From Gammaproteobacteria bacterium (GTDB taxonomy: Bacteria > Pseudomonadota > Gammaproteobacteria > J044): 17,691 nucleotides of DNA. Location: contig RFHG01000093.1 in assembly GCA_003696465.1 (NCBI GenBank), positions 1 to 17,691 on the forward strand. The letters run 5' to 3'. The notes under the pieces are model-generated. The model did no database searches and was not told where the DNA came from. It worked only from the letters and a program-made list of their open reading frames with translations. Both the position numbers and the translations under genes were made by a program. Below are positions 15,072-17,691 of the stretch, in pieces. Numbering within the stretch: position 1 is the stretch's first letter; every line of letters starts with the position of its first letter.

Positions 15072-15126
15072 GGCCGGCCCCCCTGCGTTTTCGTCTATAT
15101 ATAGTTAAAAAAACGGGGAGGCGCCC
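15072..15126. promoter_or_regulatory. Divergent promoter region between the barrel and FecR genes
   Basis: Only 55 bases separate the two start codons. The flanks are the two Shine-Dalgarno sequences (AGGGGGG for the barrel, GGGGAGG at 15115-15121 for the FecR gene) and the centre is the AT-rich CTATATATAGTTAAAAAAAC. A -10-like TATAGT (15100-15105) faces the FecR gene and TATATA faces the barrel gene, but neither has a clear -35, so activator-dependent or shared control is likely. Any transcripts would have very short leaders. Confidence 0.45.
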
Positions 15127-15852
15127 ATGACCAGACACGAGCTGCGGCGACGCGCGGTCCTGATCCGCGCACTGATGGCGGGCGCATTCCTGCTGGCGCG
15201 CCCCCTGGTCCCGGCCCATGCCATGGGCCGCATCCCGCGCCGGCTGCCTCCCGGGCGTTCCATCTTCGAACTCAAGGGTGAAGTCCTTGTGAACGGCCAG
15301 CCGGCCACCCTGGACACCCTCATCCGGCCCGGCGACCGGATTCGAACCGGGCGCAACAGTCATCTCATCTTCGTGGTCGGCCAGGATGCCTTCATCCTGC
15401 GCGACAACAGCCGGCTGCAGCTGCAGGGCGTGGGCGACAGCCTGATCCAGGGGCTGCGCCTGGTCGCCGGCAAGCTGCTCTCGGTCATGGGCCGACGCGA
15501 GGGCAAGGACACGCTCTCCATCCATACCACCACGGCCTACATCGGTATCCGGGGCACCGGCATCTATGTGGAGGCCGAACCCGAGCTTTCCTATGTCTGT
15601 ACCTGCTACGGTCACACCGAGCTGGTCTCGGCCAGCCGGCCCGGGGTACACCAGGCGATACGTTCCCGCCACCACGATGCGCCGCGCTATATCCTCGCGC
15701 CGGGCGTCGATGACGATGCGCGGCTGATCCAGCCGGCCCCGTTCAAGAACCACACCGACGAGGAGCTGATGCTGATCGAGGCCCTGGTCGGCCGCGAGCC
15801 CCCGTTCGACATGACCGGCAGCGGCTATTCCGCACCGCGACGGGACTACTGA
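15127..15852 (+). CDS. Exported FecR-domain protein with a Tat-like signal
   Basis: The 241-residue product begins with a twin-arginine-like signal (LRRRAVLIRALMAGAFLLAR, cleaved near AHA at residue 32), which suggests export by Tat and a periplasmic site. Residues 45-170 match a FecR domain: a barrel-like fold with GEVLVNGQPATL (51-62), IRPGDRIRTG (66-75) and IHTTTAYIGIRGTGIYVE (132-149). A CxC pair (158-160) follows. This is not a classic FecR anti-sigma factor, because there is no cytoplasmic N-terminal domain and no sigma factor gene nearby. Stand-alone FecR-domain proteins of this form are common, but their roles are poorly known. GGGGAGG 5 bases before the ATG gives a firm start. It is paired divergently with the barrel gene. 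Confidence 0.85.
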   Translation: MTRHELRRRAVLIRALMAGAFLLARPLVPAHAMGRIPRRLPPGRSIFELKGEVLVNGQPATLDTLIRPGDRIRTGRNSHLIFVVGQDAFILRDNSRLQLQGVGDSLIQGLRLVAGKLLSVMGRREGKDTLSIHTTTAYIGIRGTGIYVEAEPELSYVCTCYGHTELVSASRPGVHQAIRSRHHDAPRYILAPGVDDDARLIQPAPFKNHTDEELMLIEALVGREPPFDMTGSGYSAPRRDY

Positions 15853-15891
15853 CCCCCTCCCCATTGTCAAACGCCCGCGTGGCGGTCAAGA

Positions 15892-15915
15892 TGTGCGGCT
15901 TTCAGCAGCCGCGCA
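15892..15915 (+). promoter_or_regulatory. Hairpin directly upstream of the TraB-family start
   Basis: A 9-base stem with one G-U pair (arms 15892-15900 and 15907-15915) closes a 6-base loop, TTCAGC. It ends 10 bases before the ATG at 15926, which has no real Shine-Dalgarno. It could be a remnant terminator of the FecR gene, though no T-run follows, or a structure that affects translation of the TraB-family gene. Confidence 0.35.
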
Positions 15916-15925
15916 CGAGTCCGCC

Positions 15926-17143
15926 ATGAGCCAGCCTCCCAGTCAGCCCCTGAATGAAGTCGAAGTCTGCGGTGCCCGCATCACCCTGCTGGGCACCGCT
16001 CATGTCTCGCGCGAGAGCGCCGAGGAGGTCGAGCGTCTGCTCGAGGATGGGGGCTACGATGCGGTGGCCATCGAGCTCTGCCCCAGCCGGCACCATGCCC
16101 TGCTCGACCCGGACAGCCTGTCGCGGATGGATCTCATGCAGGTGATTCGCGAGGGCAAGGTGCCGATGGTGACCATGAACCTTGCCCTCGGCGCGTTCCA
16201 GCAGCGCCTGGCAGACCAGTTCGGCATTCGCCCCGGCGAGGAGATGCGCCGCGCCATCGAAATCGGCCAGCGTCATCATTTGCCGGTGCTGCTCATTGAC
16301 CGCGAGATCGGCGTCACCCTGAAACGGGTGGTGGCCAACCTGCCGTGGTGGAAACGGCTGTTCATGTTCTCGGGTCTGCTCGCCAGCGTGGTGGTCCATG
16401 AGGATGTCAGCGAGGAGGAGATCGAGCGGCTCAAGGAGGGCGATGTGCTGGAGAGTACCTTTGCGCAGTTCGCCGAGCACGAACCGCGCCTGCACGAGCC
16501 CCTGATTGCCGAGCGCGACCGCTACATGGCCGCCCGCCTGATGCAGGAAGCCCGCCAGCACCCGGGCGAGCGCATCCTGGCCGTGGTCGGCGCGGGCCAC
16601 CTGGCCGGCATCACCCGGGCCCTGGAAGCCCACCGCCACGACTGCGACGATGCTCAATACGATCCTGCGCGGGAACTGGAGGCGCTGGAGCAGGTGCCCG
16701 ACCGGCGCAGCCTCTGGCGCCTGTTTCCCTGGCTGGTGGTGGGCCTTGTGCTGCTTGGATTCTGGCTCGGATTCCAGCGCAGCCCGGAACTGGGCTGGCG
16801 CCTGGTGGCCGACTGGGTCCTGATCAACGGCACCCTGTCCGCGCTCGGCGCCCTGCTCGCGGCCGCCCATCCTCTGACCGTGCTCACCGCCTTCCTGGCC
16901 GCTCCGATCACCTCGCTCAATCCGACCATCGGCGCCGGCATGGTCGCGGCCGCGGTCGAGCTGTGGCTGAGAAAGCCCACGGTGGGGGATTTTGCCCGCC
17001 TGCGCCAGGACACCACCCGCTTGTCCGGCTGGTGGCGCAACCGCGTTTCGCGCCTGTTTCTGGTCTTCATTCTGAGTTCGCTGGGCTCGGCCATCGGTAC
17101 CTATGTGGCAGGCTTTCGCATCTTCGACCGCCTGACCGGCTGA
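15926..17143 (+). CDS. TraB/PrgY-family membrane protein
   Basis: The 405-residue product belongs to the TraB/PrgY (Tiki-like) family. The N-terminal domain shows ITLLGTAHVSRESAEEVERL (19-38) with the conserved GTAHVS (23-28), AIELCPSRHHALLD (48-61), and VVGAGHLAGI (220-229), where the histidines and glutamate are candidates for metal-dependent hydrolase residues. The C-terminus has about four membrane segments (265-283, 293-314, 317-346, 376-396). Enterococcal PrgY limits pheromone activity and related animal proteins are metalloproteases; bacterial chromosomal members have no settled function. The ATG at 15926 is chosen for family likeness. A GTG at 15893 would add 11 residues, and neither has a strong Shine-Dalgarno. 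It follows the FecR gene by 73 bases on the same strand. No link to conjugation is seen here. Confidence 0.9.
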   Translation: MSQPPSQPLNEVEVCGARITLLGTAHVSRESAEEVERLLEDGGYDAVAIELCPSRHHALLDPDSLSRMDLMQVIREGKVPMVTMNLALGAFQQRLADQFGIRPGEEMRRAIEIGQRHHLPVLLIDREIGVTLKRVVANLPWWKRLFMFSGLLASVVVHEDVSEEEIERLKEGDVLESTFAQFAEHEPRLHEPLIAERDRYMAARLMQEARQHPGERILAVVGAGHLAGITRALEAHRHDCDDAQYDPARELEALEQVPDRRSLWRLFPWLVVGLVLLGFWLGFQRSPELGWRLVADWVLINGTLSALGALLAAAHPLTVLTAFLAAPITSLNPTIGAGMVAAAVELWLRKPTVGDFARLRQDTTRLSGWWRNRVSRLFLVFILSSLGSAIGTYVAGFRIFDRLTG

Positions 17144-17156
17144 AGGAGCCCCGGGC

Positions 17157-17691
17157 TCAGGTCGGCCGCACGCGGAAGTCGAACACGCCCCAGATGAAGC
17201 CCAGCAGGGCAAACAACAGCGCGAACATGTCGCGGCGGGTGAAACGGAAGCTTTCGAGGTGGGCGATTTCCATGCCGGCAACGCCCACCCGCGGCAGAAT
17301 GAAGCTGCGCACCCATCCGTGCCGTCCCTGATCCAGCAGCACCTCGTACCAGACCACGCCATCGACCTCCTTCTGATCGGTCAGCACCAGCAGGTCGCGG
17401 TGACGCGCGCGTCCCACCTCGAGTGCCTCGGGATTCGGGGCGGCACGGATGGCAGCCCGCGGCGCGCGAATCTCGATGAACTGGTGGCGCGATTCGTAGA
17501 GGACATTGCTGAGCTGGGTGAGTGCCGACTCCGGGAACATGCCCGAGGGAATGTAGAACACCAGAAAGAAGAAAGTGGCGCCGAACAGCCCCTTGGCCAG
17601 CCGCATCAGGGCATGGGGGATGTGCCGCAGCCGCAGCAGCAGCAGGGACGAGCCGAGCAGGACCAGCGCCACTCCGGCCCAGGGCAGCCAG
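17157..17691 (-). CDS. Membrane protein with SH3-like domain (partial, 5' end beyond right edge)
   Basis: The frame is open to the right edge (the last residues read WLPWAGVALVLLG), so the start probably lies outside the window; a GTG at 17672 is an unlikely internal start. About 178 residues are visible. Two hydrophobic segments (one at the edge, the other GLFGATFFFLVFYIPSGMF) precede a soluble stretch with the look of a bacterial SH3 domain (IRAAPNPEALEVGRARHRDL, then DGVVWYEVLL and GRHGWVRSF). A last membrane helix (MFALLFALLGFIWGVFDF) closes the protein. SH3-like domains often bind cell wall or protein ligands, so a membrane-anchored periplasmic module is plausible. It converges on the TraB-family gene with 13 bases between the stops. 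The function is unknown. Confidence 0.8.
   Translation of the reverse strand, partial: WLPWAGVALVLLGSSLLLLRLRHIPHALMRLAKGLFGATFFFLVFYIPSGMFPESALTQLSNVLYESRHQFIEIRAPRAAIRAAPNPEALEVGRARHRDLLVLTDQKEVDGVVWYEVLLDQGRHGWVRSFILPRVGVAGMEIAHLESFRFTRRDMFALLFALLGFIWGVFDFRVRPT

Noticed and set aside
17146..17158. GAGCCCCGGGCTC palindrome between the convergent TraB-family and SH3-like genes
   Set aside because: A stem of only about five pairs with a three-base loop and no T-run on either strand; too weak to call a terminator although its position would be sensible.
15902..17362. Open frame of about 486 codons on the minus strand
   Set aside because: It is antisense to the TraB-family gene and extends across the 17143 stop into the SH3-like gene in another frame. 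Its product is Gln/His/Ala-rich without recognisable domains.

Overview
The window is mostly one type VI secretion system (T6SS) locus from a high-GC proteobacterium. The gene families, Hcp/TssC/TssM types and the Tat-exported FecR and TraB neighbours suggest a Gammaproteobacterium, perhaps of the Chromatiales/Ectothiorhodospiraceae kind. That placement is inference from gene content only; no 16S rRNA or other marker is present.

Layout. From about 14124 down to position 1, everything is on the minus strand and reads as one long T6SS gene string: FHA-less TagH-like protein, tssJ, tssK, tssL, tssM, tagF, tssA, tssB, tssC, two low-GC genes of unknown function, hcp, a small exported protein of unknown function, and the 5' end of tssE, which runs off the left edge. 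Most junctions in the GC-rich part are tight: 4-base overlaps at tagH-like/tssJ, tssL/tssM, tagF/tssA and tssB/tssC, and 3 to 56 bases elsewhere. Spacing loosens after tssC, where hcp has its own leader and a hairpin terminator candidate. TssF, TssG, ClpV (TssH), VgrG and PAAR are not in the window and would be expected to the left.

How the genes work together. TssJ-TssL-TssM form the envelope-spanning membrane complex. TssK and TssE are baseplate parts, and TssA primes and caps the tail. Hcp forms the inner tube and TssB/TssC the contractile sheath. TagF and the TagH-like protein belong to the post-translational control layer. The order resembles the two divergent halves of the Pseudomonas HSI-1 locus joined head to tail, but the place normally held by pppA-ppkA (between tagF and tssA) is empty and the TagH-like protein has no FHA domain. 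The phosphothreonine switch therefore seems to have been dismantled here.

Right flank (14205-17691). A beta-barrel outer membrane protein (minus) and a Tat-type exported FecR-domain protein (plus) are divergently transcribed from a 55-base AT-rich spacer. A TraB/PrgY-family membrane protein (plus) follows, and then the 3' part of a membrane protein with an SH3-like domain (minus), which runs off the right edge.

The most interesting parts are the AT-rich two-gene insert between tssC and hcp (a candidate cargo or effector/immunity module, with its Shine-Dalgarno in a hairpin loop), the lost phosphorylation switch, and the FecR/barrel pair beside the T6SS. No RNA genes, insertion sequences, CRISPR arrays or long direct repeats were seen.
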